A DNA stretch of 64,000 nucleotides from Nitrosomonas sp. (GTDB lineage Bacteria; Pseudomonadota; Gammaproteobacteria; Burkholderiales; Nitrosomonadaceae): assembly GCA_016708955.1 (NCBI GenBank), contig JADJES010000001.1:310001-374000 (forward strand), given 5' to 3'. Shown one piece after another: positions 10,138 to 20,062 of this stretch. The notes below the pieces were generated by a model, which did not search any database, was not told the DNA's origin, and saw only the letters and a program-made list of their open reading frames with translations. Positions within the stretch are counted from its first letter, which is position 1, and every line of letters begins with the position of its first letter. The position numbers and the translations under genes were made by a program.

Positions 10138-10275
10138 TAGTGAGTAGTGTAAGCGTGATGGCATTAAAAAATTTAATCGATTAAGTATTCCATAGTAGCC
10201 ACTAAAGATTAAATGCACATAATTGATATGAATGCCACAGTATCTATCCCATGAGACCTCAATGAGTAATCAAAC

Positions 10276-11217
10276 ATGCCTAAGCAATCTAAAAACTTAA
10301 CTTCGCCCAAAGATACCGTGATTGATTTGGATGCAGAGTTCCGGGAGTCTAATATCCAAGAAGTACTGGATAAACTAGATAGTGAGTTGATTGGCTTAAT
10401 TCCTGTGAAGACTCGTATTCGCGAAACGGCTGCATTGTTGCTGGTCGATCGTGTTCGCAAACAAATGGGATTATCTGCGGAAGCACCCAGTTTACATATG
10501 TGTTTTACTGGAAATCCCGGCACTGGGAAAACAACAGTAGCCCTGCGCATGGCAGAAATCTTACATCGCCTTGGCTATGTGCGTGAGGGGCACCTGGTTT
10601 CAGTGACCCGAGACGACTTGGTCGGTCAATATATTGGACATACCGCACCCAAAACAAAAGAAGTGATAAAGAAAGCGATGGGAGGCGTTCTTTTCATTGA
10701 TGAGGCTTATTATCTTTATAAACCAGAGAACGAACGTGACTATGGTGCAGAATCAATAGAAATTTTGCTGCAAACGATGGAAAATAATCGCGATGACTTG
10801 GTTGTTATTTTGGCGGGCTACAAAGATCGCATGGACAAATTCTTCCATAGTAATCCCGGCATGCGCTCGCGCATAGCGCACCACATCGACTTTCCGGATT
10901 ATGGTGCAGATGAGTTAGTCGCGATCGCTAAGTTAATGTTAGAAAGTCAGAATTACTGCTTCAGTGCAGCCGGGGAAAAGGCGTTCGGGAAATATATCCG
11001 CCTGCGTATGAAGTCAGAGCATTTTGCCAATGCGCGCTCAGTTCGTAACGCGCTTGATCGTGCTCGGCTACGGCAGGCAAATCGATTATTTTCCGGAACA
11101 AAGAAATCATTATCCAAAACTGATCTCATCACATTAGAAGCGGAAGATATTCTAGCGAGTCGTGTTTTTCTTGAAAGTACCTTGGATAGTGAATCCAAAA
11201 CAAAAAACAAAAAATAA
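10276..11217 (+). CDS. cbbX: Red-type RuBisCO activase CbbX (AAA+ ATPase)
   Basis: A 313-residue AAA+ protein that hexamerises and pulls on the RuBisCO large-subunit C-terminus to release inhibitory sugar phosphates. Walker A is GNPGTGKTTVALRMAE and Walker B is GGVLFIDEAYYL; the GQYIGHTAPKTKE pore/second-region motif, an arginine-finger region (NPGMRSRIAHHIDFPDY) and sensor regions follow. The length matches known CbbX. It follows cbbS by ~180 bp in the same orientation, the conserved red-type order cbbL-cbbS-cbbX. Confidence 0.96.
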   Translation: MPKQSKNLTSPKDTVIDLDAEFRESNIQEVLDKLDSELIGLIPVKTRIRETAALLLVDRVRKQMGLSAEAPSLHMCFTGNPGTGKTTVALRMAEILHRLGYVREGHLVSVTRDDLVGQYIGHTAPKTKEVIKKAMGGVLFIDEAYYLYKPENERDYGAESIEILLQTMENNRDDLVVILAGYKDRMDKFFHSNPGMRSRIAHHIDFPDYGADELVAIAKLMLESQNYCFSAAGEKAFGKYIRLRMKSEHFANARSVRNALDRARLRQANRLFSGTKKSLSKTDLITLEAEDILASRVFLESTLDSESKTKNKK

Positions 11218-11239
11218 AAATTACAATATATCGATAGCG

Positions 11240-11584
11240 ATGGAAACGCTGACTCTCCCTTGGCGAATTTTCCCTAAAACGATCGAAGCGGCTTGTTATA
11301 ACCGCGGGCGGCTTGCGCTGCTGCGACTAGGCTATCCTTTGCGGGTGACATTACAGCAGCATCGCGGATTAGAAGTCATTCTAGACAAGGCCATGTGGCT
11401 ATGCGTAGATAGTAATAAAGACGATCAGCCCATTTTGGCATGGCGCGAGTTTCAGATTCGTGGGCGACATAGTTTACACCAGCCCGTTTCTTGTGAATTG
11501 TGGCTATACCATAGCTGTGCAGGTCTTATCATGGGATCCGCTCTGGATGATTTGAATCAGGCACTTGAAAAAATTATGCATTGA
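11240..11584 (+). CDS. Uncharacterised 114-residue protein of the cbb cluster
   Basis: I do not recognise a family. The predicted protein starts METLTLPWRIFPKTIEAACY at ATG 11240, 23 bp after cbbX, and its TGA overlaps a TTG upstream of the aldolase gene, so it sits tightly inside the cbb operon. It has no signal peptide or membrane helix and two Cys in short hydrophobic contexts (WLCVDSN, CELWLYHSCAG). The ribosome-binding site is poor, so the start is uncertain. Its position suggests a carbon-fixation accessory, but the sequence itself does not say. Confidence 0.7.
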   Translation: METLTLPWRIFPKTIEAACYNRGRLALLRLGYPLRVTLQQHRGLEVILDKAMWLCVDSNKDDQPILAWREFQIRGRHSLHQPVSCELWLYHSCAGLIMGSALDDLNQALEKIMH

Positions 11585-11622
11585 GCCAATTTTTTCACAC
11601 CCCTAAATTTCAGAGGATAAAA

Positions 11623-12843
11623 ATGCCACTTGTAGATATGCGCGATATGTTGAATCATGCTTATCAAAATAACTACGCAATCGGTGGTTTTGGACTGGTA
11701 AGCCTGGACTTCTTGGAAGCTATTATCACGACAGCCGAGTTCTGTCGTTCACCAGTCATTCTCAATCTTTCTGAGCCGCTCTTCCACCAACATGATTTTA
11801 GCCTGATCATGCCGGCTGTCGAACGAGCTGCGCATCACGCCAAAGTGCCGGTTGCTATCCACTTTGATCATGCAAAGAAACATGAATCCATCGTTCAAGC
11901 GATTAATCTTGGTTGCAACAGTGTCATGCTGGATGTTTCTTCAGAAACATTCCCAGTCAATATCACTCAAACCAGCCGTGTTACAGAAGTAGCTCATGCC
12001 TGCGGCACAGCAGTTGAAGGAATACTCGGTTTTGTAGGCGGTGTGGAGGGAGAAAATGCAATCAATAACTTGGGAGAAGTCGTCTATACCTCTTCAGAAG
12101 AAGCTAAAGTGTATGTCGAACGTACCAAAATTGATTTCCTTGCTGTTTCCGTTGGCACAATCCATGGCCGCCAGCCCAATCGCAGCACTAAATTAGACTT
12201 CAAACGTCTGAAACGCATTAACGATGAACTCGGCATTCCACTGGTGCTGCATGGCGGAAGTGGATTAGTTGAGGAGCAATACCATAAGCTGATTTTAAAT
12301 GGTGTCGCTAAAATTAACTGTTACACGGAACTTTCCGATATCGCTGCCGCAGTAATTCGTTCCAATAGCCAAAAAAGCAACAAAAAGGGCTATATTGAAT
12401 CATTGCACGGTGTTAAAGAAAGCCTCCAAGAACAAATCAAATTGTATATGCATCTCTGGGGATCAGCGGGCCGCGCAGCGGAAGTTTTGATTCAGTGCCG
12501 CCCTTGGCAGCCTGTAGAACAAATCATTGTTTGTAATGTTGAGAGCCGCTATCTACAGCAATTTGATACGCTGACTGAACAGGCACGTAAAACTTTAATG
12601 ACAATTCCGGGTGTGCGCCAAGTTTTCTCGGGCTGGGCATTATCAGAACCGGGGCAATATCGCCTTTGTTGGCGAATCCAACTGGCACACGCAGATGTTA
12701 TCAACAGTTACCAATCTCATCCGCACTATAATGCTTTCTACAATCAAATATCCCACTCGACTGATCCTAAAAAGATCAACACTACTTTTGCCGCGACGCT
12801 ATCCAGTACAAACCATCAATTGAAGGAATCTGTAAGTGCATAA
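11623..12843 (+). CDS. cbbA: Class II fructose/sedoheptulose-bisphosphate aldolase with C-terminal Dabb-like domain
   Basis: 406 residues from ATG 11623, chosen because AGAGGATAAAA precedes it and because MPLVDMRDMLNHAYQNNYAIGGF is the standard class II aldolase N-terminus. Zinc-aldolase motifs are HFDHAKK (~83), the EGILGF/GVEGE region, SVGTIHG, LHGGSGL and KINCYTE. The first ~290 residues are a complete aldolase. The last ~95 (from roughly VEQIIVCNVESRYL) resemble a stress-responsive A/B-barrel (Dabb) domain: an alternating strand pattern, GVRQVFSGWAL, and the signature INSYQSHPHYNAFYNQI. Aldolases of this class normally stop before this domain. Last gene of the cbb cluster; it would supply FBP and SBP cleavage/condensation to the Calvin cycle. 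Confidence 0.88.
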   Translation: MPLVDMRDMLNHAYQNNYAIGGFGLVSLDFLEAIITTAEFCRSPVILNLSEPLFHQHDFSLIMPAVERAAHHAKVPVAIHFDHAKKHESIVQAINLGCNSVMLDVSSETFPVNITQTSRVTEVAHACGTAVEGILGFVGGVEGENAINNLGEVVYTSSEEAKVYVERTKIDFLAVSVGTIHGRQPNRSTKLDFKRLKRINDELGIPLVLHGGSGLVEEQYHKLILNGVAKINCYTELSDIAAAVIRSNSQKSNKKGYIESLHGVKESLQEQIKLYMHLWGSAGRAAEVLIQCRPWQPVEQIIVCNVESRYLQQFDTLTEQARKTLMTIPGVRQVFSGWALSEPGQYRLCWRIQLAHADVINSYQSHPHYNAFYNQISHSTDPKKINTTFAATLSSTNHQLKESVSA

Positions 12844-12924
12844 TCTATCCTTAAACTCCATAGCATCAGAGCTATAAGCAGCAATTGCAGCATGCCCAAG
12901 ATTAAATGCAAGGATGTATCGCCA

Positions 12925-12951
12925 GGTTGGCCATCAGCAAAATGGCCAACC
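12925..12951. terminator. Perfect 10-bp hairpin between convergent cbbA and chpA
   Basis: GGTTGGCCAT (12925-12934) pairs exactly with ATGGCCAACC (12942-12951) over a 7-nt loop, between two genes that face each other. There is no U-tract on either strand, so it may be a bidirectional, Rho-assisted transcript end or a 3'-protecting structure. Confidence 0.5.
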
Positions 12952-13007
12952 AACTTACGCTTCATTTACCGACAGACCTTCATCCCGGTCTTTTTGTACA
13001 ACTTCGC

Positions 13008-16000
13008 TTATTTTCTTATCAATTCAGACAAATGATTGAGCAATTCTTCTTCTTTATAAGGTTTGCCAAGAAATATATTAACTCCCAGATCCTGGGCAAT
13101 TTTCCGGTGTTTTTCTGCAGTTCGTGACGAGATGATAATGATCGGGATATGGGCCGTTTCCGGGTTCGCGCGTATCCATTCAATCAATTCAAAACCATTC
13201 ATTTTAGGCATTTCCAGATCGATCAGCATGACATCCGGAACGCTGTCCTGAAGAATTTCAATCGCTTCCTTGCCATTCTTAGCAATCAACACATCACAAC
13301 CTTCCCGTTCCAACAGGCGGCAGGTTACTTTGCGCACCGTCAGTGAATCATCCACCACCATGATGGCGGGCGCCTTGATGGGTTTCTTCTTAGCGAAAGC
13401 CGTTAATTCGGATAGCGGTGTACTGAGCGCTTTCTGAACATCGTTACGTTGTATCAGTTTCACCGGATTCAGGATCAAAATAACTTCGCCATCGCCGGTA
13501 ATCGTAGCGCCTTCAACACCTGGCGCATGTGCAAGTTGTGAACCGATGTTCTTGACCACCACTTCGGTATTACCGATTAGCTCATCGACATGCACGGCAA
13601 GATATTGTGTCCCGCTGTGCAGGAATAACACTTGGCTATGTTTGGTGGTTTCCGGAATATGATCTGTCTCACCCAGTAAATGCGACAGATGAGAGAACAA
13701 GTATTTTTTTCCATTAAACTCGATCTGACGATCCTGATAGATTGTTTTAAGCGTATCGGGATCGAATTCCCGGTTATGTTCGACAATAAAAGCAGGAATC
13801 GCATAGATTTGTTTCCCGGCGCGGACCATGAATGTCTGTGCAACGGACAGCGTAAGCGGCAAATAAATCGTGAACGTAGTTCCCTGGTTGGGAACAGACT
13901 GGACACTGATGCGGCCACCGAGCATCGAAATCTCATTCTTGACGATATCCAGACCAATTCCGCGACCGGCAATTCCGGTGATGGAATCAGTTGTTGATAA
14001 GCCTTGGATGAAGATCAGCGACATCGCCTTGTCATCATCCAATATTTCATTTTCCTGGATCAAGCCAAGCCGTTGCGCTTCCTCACGAATGCGCGGCAAA
14101 TTCAAACCACGGCCATCGTCACTCAGGGTGATGATCACTTCGTTGCCTTCCTGACGCAGGTGGATAGCGATTTGTCCTGTTTCAGGCTTGCCTGCTTGTT
14201 GTCTTAGCACTGGTTCTTCGATGCCGTGGGCTATCGCATTACGCAGCAAATGTTCCAGAGGGGGATTAATTTTCTCTAATACACTGCGATCAATTTCAAC
14301 TTCTGCACCCTGGATTTCCAGATTGGCTTTTTTACCGACATCTTCCGCCACTTGCCGGGCGATACGATAATAACGTTCGGCATAATTACCAAAGGGTATC
14401 GTGCGGATTTGCAGCAAGGATTGCTGGAGCTGGCGGTTAATCACGGATTGCTGCACGACCGCTTCTTCAGCGACAGTTTGTGTTGTACGTAAGCTTTTTT
14501 GCACGGTGATAATGTCATCGACACTTTCAGCCATCAGCCGCGTCAGTTCCTGGAAGCGGGAAAATCGATCAAACTCGAGCGGATCAAACGCAGGCTCACT
14601 TTCATGCTGCTGCGCAAGATGCGATTGCATTTGCGTTTCCGCCTGAATCTCAACTTCGCGCAACTGATCGTGCAAGCGGTGCGTACTTTCAGTAAGATCC
14701 TGCAGCGATTGTTTAAAATTGTTGAGTTGTGCTTCAATTTTGGAGCGCAAAATGCTGGCTTCTCCGGAATCATTAATCAGGCGATCAATCAACTCGGAGT
14801 TAATACGCAAAATGGTTTTTGACTGAAGCAATTCGGTTTTTTCGGGCACAACACCTATGGGTTCAATCCTATCCGCAACTGTATCCGCAGCGATTTGATT
14901 TTCCAGGAGCGGCAGCACCTCAATACGTTGAAGCTGTTCAATCTTACCGCTGATGGCATCAAATTCACTTTCGAGCTGGTCCAGCGTGGCGTCGGAAATA
15001 TTGCGCGTAAGAAAAGCTGCTTCCACATGACTTTCCATCGCATGGATCAATTCGCCAAGCTGCAACGCTCCCGTCATGCGGGCACTGCCTTTCAAGGTAT
15101 GCAACAATCGCAGTAGCGCATGATGAATATCTTCGTCTTGCGGCAGCATGCGCCAGGCGCGCAATTTACCGCCCATTTGCGGAATAATGCCTTGCGTTTC
15201 TTCAAGAAACACCGGAAGCAGCTCAAGATTGATCCGATCAACTGCTTCGGCGGTAAACGGCACAGGTTGCACAGGCTTAGTTTTTGTTCCGCTGGGTGAG
15301 AAATCCGGGAATACGACTGGCTCTTCCGCTTCGGCTTCAAACGAGGCGTCTAGGTCAACAAGGCTGTTAGCCGTTGCTGCTGAATCCATCCCCTGCGTTT
15401 CAATTGCTTCTTCACTGGTTAATAGCGCTTTGGCTAAAAGCAATAATTCACCGGCATCAACCTCTGTTGCGCCCTGTTCGCGCAGATTCCTGCACCACTC
15501 GCCATAGGCCTGATGCGTGCGCGTGATTAAGTTTATTAATGGATCGGAAACCGGTCTTTTTTCAGTTAACCAATGATTCAGGACTTGTTCCAAGCGCCAG
15601 GCCACTTCACTCATCTTCTCCAGCTTGACCATGCGGCCACTGCCTTTGAGTGTATGAAATCCACGCTGCAAAGCGGTGAGTGGCTCACGATCGGTTGCAT
15701 CGATCCGGCACTTCTGCAATTCAGTGGCAATACTTGCCAGCACTTCCTCCGCTTCTTCCAGGAAAATAGCGAGCAATTCCGGATCGGCATTGGCACTGGG
15801 ACTTGCCGCTTTAACGGCTGCTATATCCGGTTTTGCCGCGACGGCAGCTTTTGGAGCGGCCGTTTGCGGCGGTAACGGTGCATTGGCGGGAATTGCTGCG
15901 ATCTGAAAAAGCTTGATCGCTTCCTCGACAATCTGCTGACTCTCGGGTTGCCCGCTTCTGAGCGCTTCAATAAAGAAACCCAGACTGCTTAATCCATCCA

Positions 16001-17603
16001 CCAGCAAGATCTGTTCTGTCTCAACAATTTCATAGCCCGGCTTTAACAGTTTTTCGACCAGGTTCTGACAAAGATGCAACAAGGTGTGCGCACGTTCCAA
16101 ATCCAGCATGACCAAAGCGCCGGATACTTGCTTGAATAAGCCAGGCAGCACGGACAATTCTGCACGTTTGGCGCGTTCAAAAAAGAATTTATCCAGAATG
16201 GTCTCAATTTGACCCAGATTGGTCAGAATTTCCTGTGCAACCTGCGCCAGTAATTCTTTTTCCTGTGATTTACTTTCTAACACAGTAAACGCCGGAGCAT
16301 GCGGCAGCGCACTGACATTGCCTGTGGCAATGCCGCGCAGACGGGCGGCAATCACATCGATCTGCTGCGATAAATCCGGGGGTAACTGGTTAAAGTCATC
16401 GATAATACTTTCAACCAGTAACAAAGCAGTCGCCATTTCCATCGCCAGCTCTTCACTGGCATCCTGAGGCTGATCATGCAAAAAAGTAACGGTACTATTA
16501 ATGGCATCGATTAATTTAACTAACGGCGCACATTCGGTTTGCTGCGCTTGATGGTTGAGCCAATCAATGTATTCAAGCAACGAGGCCAGGCTTTCCTGAT
16601 GTCCTGCACAAAACTCACGCCAGATGTCATTCGCCTCCATCAACGTGCTCCGTAGCCTATCCAGGATGGGATGCAAGGTTTCCGACTGTTCAAAAGTCAG
16701 CGTATCCCGGTCTGCCGTCAGACCGGGCCAGGTATAACTGTTCTTGATATCGCTGATGCGCTGACTGGCTGATTCGCTGTGGGCAATGTGGTACAGCAAT
16801 TCACGCATTAATGGTGCAGTACTACCCAGTGTTCCAGCGGCAAGATGACGTATGGTTTGTTCAATCTTTCCGCACAGGCGGCGCACAGAAAGATCGATTT
16901 GATTGTCTTCCAGTTGCAATAAATCCTCGAGAAAACCGGCAGCCACCCACCAGAAAACCCGCCCTTCAGTAGCTCCCGGAAATTCTTCAAGCTGATTGAC
17001 CGCCGCAGTCATCTGCTGCAAGCCATCTTTATTCGATGGATCACGCAACCACTTGAGCAGACCAGCCTGATATTCGGCGCCCAATTGTTTGGCGAAGGAT
17101 TTGCCCGTTAAGGCATTAATCTGCGCTGATTCCGCTTTTAATGCCGGGCTAGCTGTTAATCGGGGGAAAAACAAATCACTCTCGGGCGCATTTTCAAAAC
17201 CATACACCTGCATCAACCCGCGATACGCTGGAAACAGACGCAGCGGATTTTCTTCTGCGCCTTCAATCAACTCATTCAGGTAGTAAAGCAATGCCTTGGT
17301 GGATTGTTTCAGCGCATCGAAAATCGGCGGACTGGGTTCAATCTTCTTGCTGATAAGCGCTGCAACCAATTGCTCCATCTTTTCAGTGACGATGGTGATG
17401 CTTGTCAGATTCAGCATCTCCAGCAAGCCATCCAATTGATGAATATAATTCAGGCAATCTCTGATTAGCTTGTCATTGCCAGGATGCTTGCTATAAACAT
17501 CCAGATTCTGGTCAATCAAAGCGAATACTTGATAGATTCCATCTTTGATTCCGATAATCGAAGCAATATTAAGTTTGGGTTGTGCGCTCATTTTTAATAC
17601 CAT
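13008..17603 (-). CDS. pilL: Giant CheA-like hybrid kinase of the type IV pilus chemosensory system (ChpA/PilL)
   Basis: 1531 residues. The N-terminal ~600 residues are PilL_N-type helical repeats. Two canonical Hpt domains follow, with phospho-acceptor His in HTLKGSGRMVKL and HTLKGSARMTGA, then a dimerisation region, a CheA HATPase domain (HLLRNAIAHGIEEP, GRGIGLDIVKNEISMLGG), a CheW-like domain and a C-terminal receiver (VVDDSLTVRKV, phospho-acceptor in VMLIDLEMPKMNG). This is the ChpA/PilL architecture that controls twitching motility or surface sensing. ATG 17603 has an AGGGAATAG site; an in-frame ATG four codons in is the alternative. It follows pilJ by ~30 bp as an operon. The usual pilG/pilH/pilI genes are not beside it. 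Confidence 0.93.
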   Translation of the reverse strand: MVLKMSAQPKLNIASIIGIKDGIYQVFALIDQNLDVYSKHPGNDKLIRDCLNYIHQLDGLLEMLNLTSITIVTEKMEQLVAALISKKIEPSPPIFDALKQSTKALLYYLNELIEGAEENPLRLFPAYRGLMQVYGFENAPESDLFFPRLTASPALKAESAQINALTGKSFAKQLGAEYQAGLLKWLRDPSNKDGLQQMTAAVNQLEEFPGATEGRVFWWVAAGFLEDLLQLEDNQIDLSVRRLCGKIEQTIRHLAAGTLGSTAPLMRELLYHIAHSESASQRISDIKNSYTWPGLTADRDTLTFEQSETLHPILDRLRSTLMEANDIWREFCAGHQESLASLLEYIDWLNHQAQQTECAPLVKLIDAINSTVTFLHDQPQDASEELAMEMATALLLVESIIDDFNQLPPDLSQQIDVIAARLRGIATGNVSALPHAPAFTVLESKSQEKELLAQVAQEILTNLGQIETILDKFFFERAKRAELSVLPGLFKQVSGALVMLDLERAHTLLHLCQNLVEKLLKPGYEIVETEQILLVDGLSSLGFFIEALRSGQPESQQIVEEAIKLFQIAAIPANAPLPPQTAAPKAAVAAKPDIAAVKAASPSANADPELLAIFLEEAEEVLASIATELQKCRIDATDREPLTALQRGFHTLKGSGRMVKLEKMSEVAWRLEQVLNHWLTEKRPVSDPLINLITRTHQAYGEWCRNLREQGATEVDAGELLLLAKALLTSEEAIETQGMDSAATANSLVDLDASFEAEAEEPVVFPDFSPSGTKTKPVQPVPFTAEAVDRINLELLPVFLEETQGIIPQMGGKLRAWRMLPQDEDIHHALLRLLHTLKGSARMTGALQLGELIHAMESHVEAAFLTRNISDATLDQLESEFDAISGKIEQLQRIEVLPLLENQIAADTVADRIEPIGVVPEKTELLQSKTILRINSELIDRLINDSGEASILRSKIEAQLNNFKQSLQDLTESTHRLHDQLREVEIQAETQMQSHLAQQHESEPAFDPLEFDRFSRFQELTRLMAESVDDIITVQKSLRTTQTVAEEAVVQQSVINRQLQQSLLQIRTIPFGNYAERYYRIARQVAEDVGKKANLEIQGAEVEIDRSVLEKINPPLEHLLRNAIAHGIEEPVLRQQAGKPETGQIAIHLRQEGNEVIITLSDDGRGLNLPRIREEAQRLGLIQENEILDDDKAMSLIFIQGLSTTDSITGIAGRGIGLDIVKNEISMLGGRISVQSVPNQGTTFTIYLPLTLSVAQTFMVRAGKQIYAIPAFIVEHNREFDPDTLKTIYQDRQIEFNGKKYLFSHLSHLLGETDHIPETTKHSQVLFLHSGTQYLAVHVDELIGNTEVVVKNIGSQLAHAPGVEGATITGDGEVILILNPVKLIQRNDVQKALSTPLSELTAFAKKKPIKAPAIMVVDDSLTVRKVTCRLLEREGCDVLIAKNGKEAIEILQDSVPDVMLIDLEMPKMNGFELIEWIRANPETAHIPIIIISSRTAEKHRKIAQDLGVNIFLGKPYKEEELLNHLSELIRK

Positions 17604-17631
17604 CTATTCCCTATTGAAATCGAAATCAACA

Positions 17632-19740
17632 TTACACCTTGAAATTGGATACCGATGCTTTCAGCTCGGATGCAAAACCGGTAATCTGTTTGATTGACCC
17701 CGTGGTTTTCAACGTCCCTTCGGTATTCTGCCGGGTAATATGCAGAATCTCTTCCATATTGGCAACTACCTTATGCGCTGCCCGTGTTTGGGTATTCGTG
17801 ACGTCAAAAATACTGGTAACCAGTTGAGCAAGCTGCTTTGAAACTTCTTCTATTTCTTCCAGAGCCCGCCCAGCCGCATCGGAGCGTTTGGCACCTTTTG
17901 CCACGCCGAGCGTACTTCTTTCCATCGCTGCGATGGCATCTTGTGTGTCGCCTTGAATCGTGACAATCAATTCACTGATTTGTTTGCTGGCTTCTGCTGA
18001 GCGTTCAGCCAAGCGTTGCACTTCTTGCGCAATCACAGTAAAACCATGTCCGGCTTCACCTGCGGCGGTTGCCTGCAGCGCTGCATTTAAAGCCAGAACA
18101 TTCGTCTGGTCGGTGATATCGGTGATCAGTGCAACAATTTCACCGATTTCCTGTGAGCTTTCTCCCAGGCGCTTGATCCGCTTGGAGGTATCCTGAATAT
18201 ACGCACGGATTTCATTCATTCCGGCAATGGATTCACGCACCGCCGAGGTACCTTTTTCCGCAGTGGATAATGATTGTTTGGCGACTTTGGCGGATTCTGT
18301 CGCCATATCGGATATCTGACTGATGGATTCCGTCATGCCTATCACTGCAAGGGTGGTTTGTTCAATTTTTGCCGTTTGCTGTTGTGCTGCTGTTAATAAT
18401 CCCGATGAAACATATTGCGCCTGATTAGACGATTTAACAACCAGCGCGCTGGCCTGATTGACCTGTTCCACCAGTGTGTGCAATTCTTCAATCGTGCAAT
18501 TGATGGCATCCGCAATCGCACCGGTCATATGGTTCGTGATATCCGTGCGGATGGTCAGGTCGCCATCGGCGATTCTTTTCATATCGTCCAAAAGCGTCAC
18601 GATTGCCTTTTGTGCTTTCTCAACTTCATTTCTGCTTGCCAAATCTTGATAATGTGCATTTCGGCGTACTGACTGGACAAAAAATAGGAACGCAAGCACT
18701 GCGCATGCACCAAATGTATAATTCAGCGCGTTGAATAAAGAGACAGTATGCCGATTTTGTTCTTGAATTTCACTATCCAGCGCGCGCGTCATATCCAGCA
18801 TGGCTTCACTGTTGTTCGCAACTTCATCCATAGCCAACTGGGTAGTAAAAGTTACCGGTATTTCTTGTTGAATCACTCGAAGGTGATCGTCAAACCTTCT
18901 CAGCAACGAATAAACATGTGACAATAAATCCTGGATAGTCTCATCCTTGTTTGAGGCTGCCCCAAGTCCATTATTCCCTTGACTTAGCATTTGGGTAATC
19001 GCTGAAATTTGTGCGTGATCCTGAGCAAGCTGCGCGGTGATTTCTGACATCGAGAATTCACTGGAAAGAAGCGCTCTAACATTTTTTGCTACCGTGCGCG
19101 CATGGATTTTTATGGATTCCATCGTCCGTATTTCTTGCGGCAGATTACCGATTTCTACCATACGGCCAATTAATTCTTCGATGCGTCTGGCCAATTGACT
19201 CTGCGTAATCTGGATTGTTTTGATGCTGCTGTTTAGCTTAATCGAAGATTCTTTATGGTTCAAAATCAGAGCAACCTTTTTAGCCTCAATCTGCCAGTTT
19301 TGCTGATAGGCATTCAGGATTAATGCAAGCGATTGATCTGCGGCTGGAACGATCTTGTTATGATCATAGATCCCGCCCTGAGATAGCAATGCAATATATT
19401 GATTTAACAGATATTGGCTGTCCTGTAACTCGGCAAATGCATTGGCATTACCCATGTGCGCCTGCTGTGCGGCCTTTGACAAACGTAAATGCTGCATCTC
19501 CAACTGCGCAACCAATTCCGGTTGAACCGTATGATGCCTGGCTTGATTGACGCTGATAGCCAGTGTGATCAACAGTAGCACAGTAAAAAGCATCACGATG
19601 CCGCCCATTATCCAGCTAGTGTTTAAAATGGAAGTACTCTTAGGAATACTTTTCTTTGCCGGTAAGGTAATCACCGGCAGTTTCTTTCCTATGGCAACCA
19701 TTCTGGTTGTTAATCCAAATTTAGATAAATTATCTTCCAT
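17632..19740 (-). CDS. pilJ: Type IV pilus chemoreceptor PilJ (methyl-accepting protein)
   Basis: A membrane chemoreceptor feeding the adjacent ChpA/PilL kinase. I place the start at ATG 19740 (702 residues, MEDNLSKFGLTTRM) because CTGGAGAAAACA precedes it; a GTG at 19803 would add 21 residues without a good site. Two membrane helices (MGGIVMLFTVLLLITLAISV and NYTFGACAVLAFLFFVQSV) bracket a long helical periplasmic PilJ sensor. After a HAMP-like linker comes the signalling domain with the conserved hairpin tip (ITDITDQTNVLALNAALQA, AGEAGHGFTVIAQEVQRLAE). The membrane topology and the position upstream of pilL identify it. Confidence 0.92.
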   Translation of the reverse strand: MEDNLSKFGLTTRMVAIGKKLPVITLPAKKSIPKSTSILNTSWIMGGIVMLFTVLLLITLAISVNQARHHTVQPELVAQLEMQHLRLSKAAQQAHMGNANAFAELQDSQYLLNQYIALLSQGGIYDHNKIVPAADQSLALILNAYQQNWQIEAKKVALILNHKESSIKLNSSIKTIQITQSQLARRIEELIGRMVEIGNLPQEIRTMESIKIHARTVAKNVRALLSSEFSMSEITAQLAQDHAQISAITQMLSQGNNGLGAASNKDETIQDLLSHVYSLLRRFDDHLRVIQQEIPVTFTTQLAMDEVANNSEAMLDMTRALDSEIQEQNRHTVSLFNALNYTFGACAVLAFLFFVQSVRRNAHYQDLASRNEVEKAQKAIVTLLDDMKRIADGDLTIRTDITNHMTGAIADAINCTIEELHTLVEQVNQASALVVKSSNQAQYVSSGLLTAAQQQTAKIEQTTLAVIGMTESISQISDMATESAKVAKQSLSTAEKGTSAVRESIAGMNEIRAYIQDTSKRIKRLGESSQEIGEIVALITDITDQTNVLALNAALQATAAGEAGHGFTVIAQEVQRLAERSAEASKQISELIVTIQGDTQDAIAAMERSTLGVAKGAKRSDAAGRALEEIEEVSKQLAQLVTSIFDVTNTQTRAAHKVVANMEEILHITRQNTEGTLKTTGSIKQITGFASELKASVSNFKV

Positions 19741-19863
19741 TGTTTTCTCCAGCATTGATACGGGCTTGTCTGGATATTCAGGTTTTTTGATGGCAGACGA
19801 CACCAGACACGATTGTTGTCAGGTGATAGCTTAACCGCTGGAACGTGGGGTCAAAAACAAGAT

Positions 19864-19885
19864 AAGACCTGTAAAACAAGGTCTT
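19864..19885. terminator. Weak hairpin downstream of the HAF-repeat gene
   Basis: AAGACCT (19864-19870) pairs with AGGTCTT (19879-19885); TTTT follows on the plus strand. It lies between the minus-strand PEP-CTERM gene and pilJ and may end transcription from the former, but the U-tract favours the plus strand. Confidence 0.35.
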
Positions 19886-19895
19886 TTAGGAGTTT

Positions 19896-19994
19896 ATGAA
19901 TTTATTGTGCTTTATGTCAGAAAATTCAAGAACAAACCACTACATCAGATCGATCGCAGAAGAAAACAAGCCGGACATACTCGAGATACTTTAA
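19896..19994 (+). CDS. Possible 32-residue small ORF
   Basis: ATG 19896 is preceded by TTTTAGGAGTTT, a good Shine-Dalgarno sequence at close spacing, and opens 32 codons (MNLLCFMSENSRTN...) ending in TAA. There is no homology I recognise and it lies in an otherwise empty spacer. It may be chance. Confidence 0.2.
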   Translation: MNLLCFMSENSRTNHYIRSIAEENKPDILEIL

Positions 19995-20062
19995 GAAAAA
20001 AATCACATCGCCGCAAGCAGCGAGGAATTAAACCTGGAAGAGACTGAAAAAATGGTAGCGGC

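Noticed and set aside
19741..19803. PilJ starting at GTG 19803
   Set aside because: ATG 19740 has GGAG at good spacing; the upstream extension has no ribosome-binding site.
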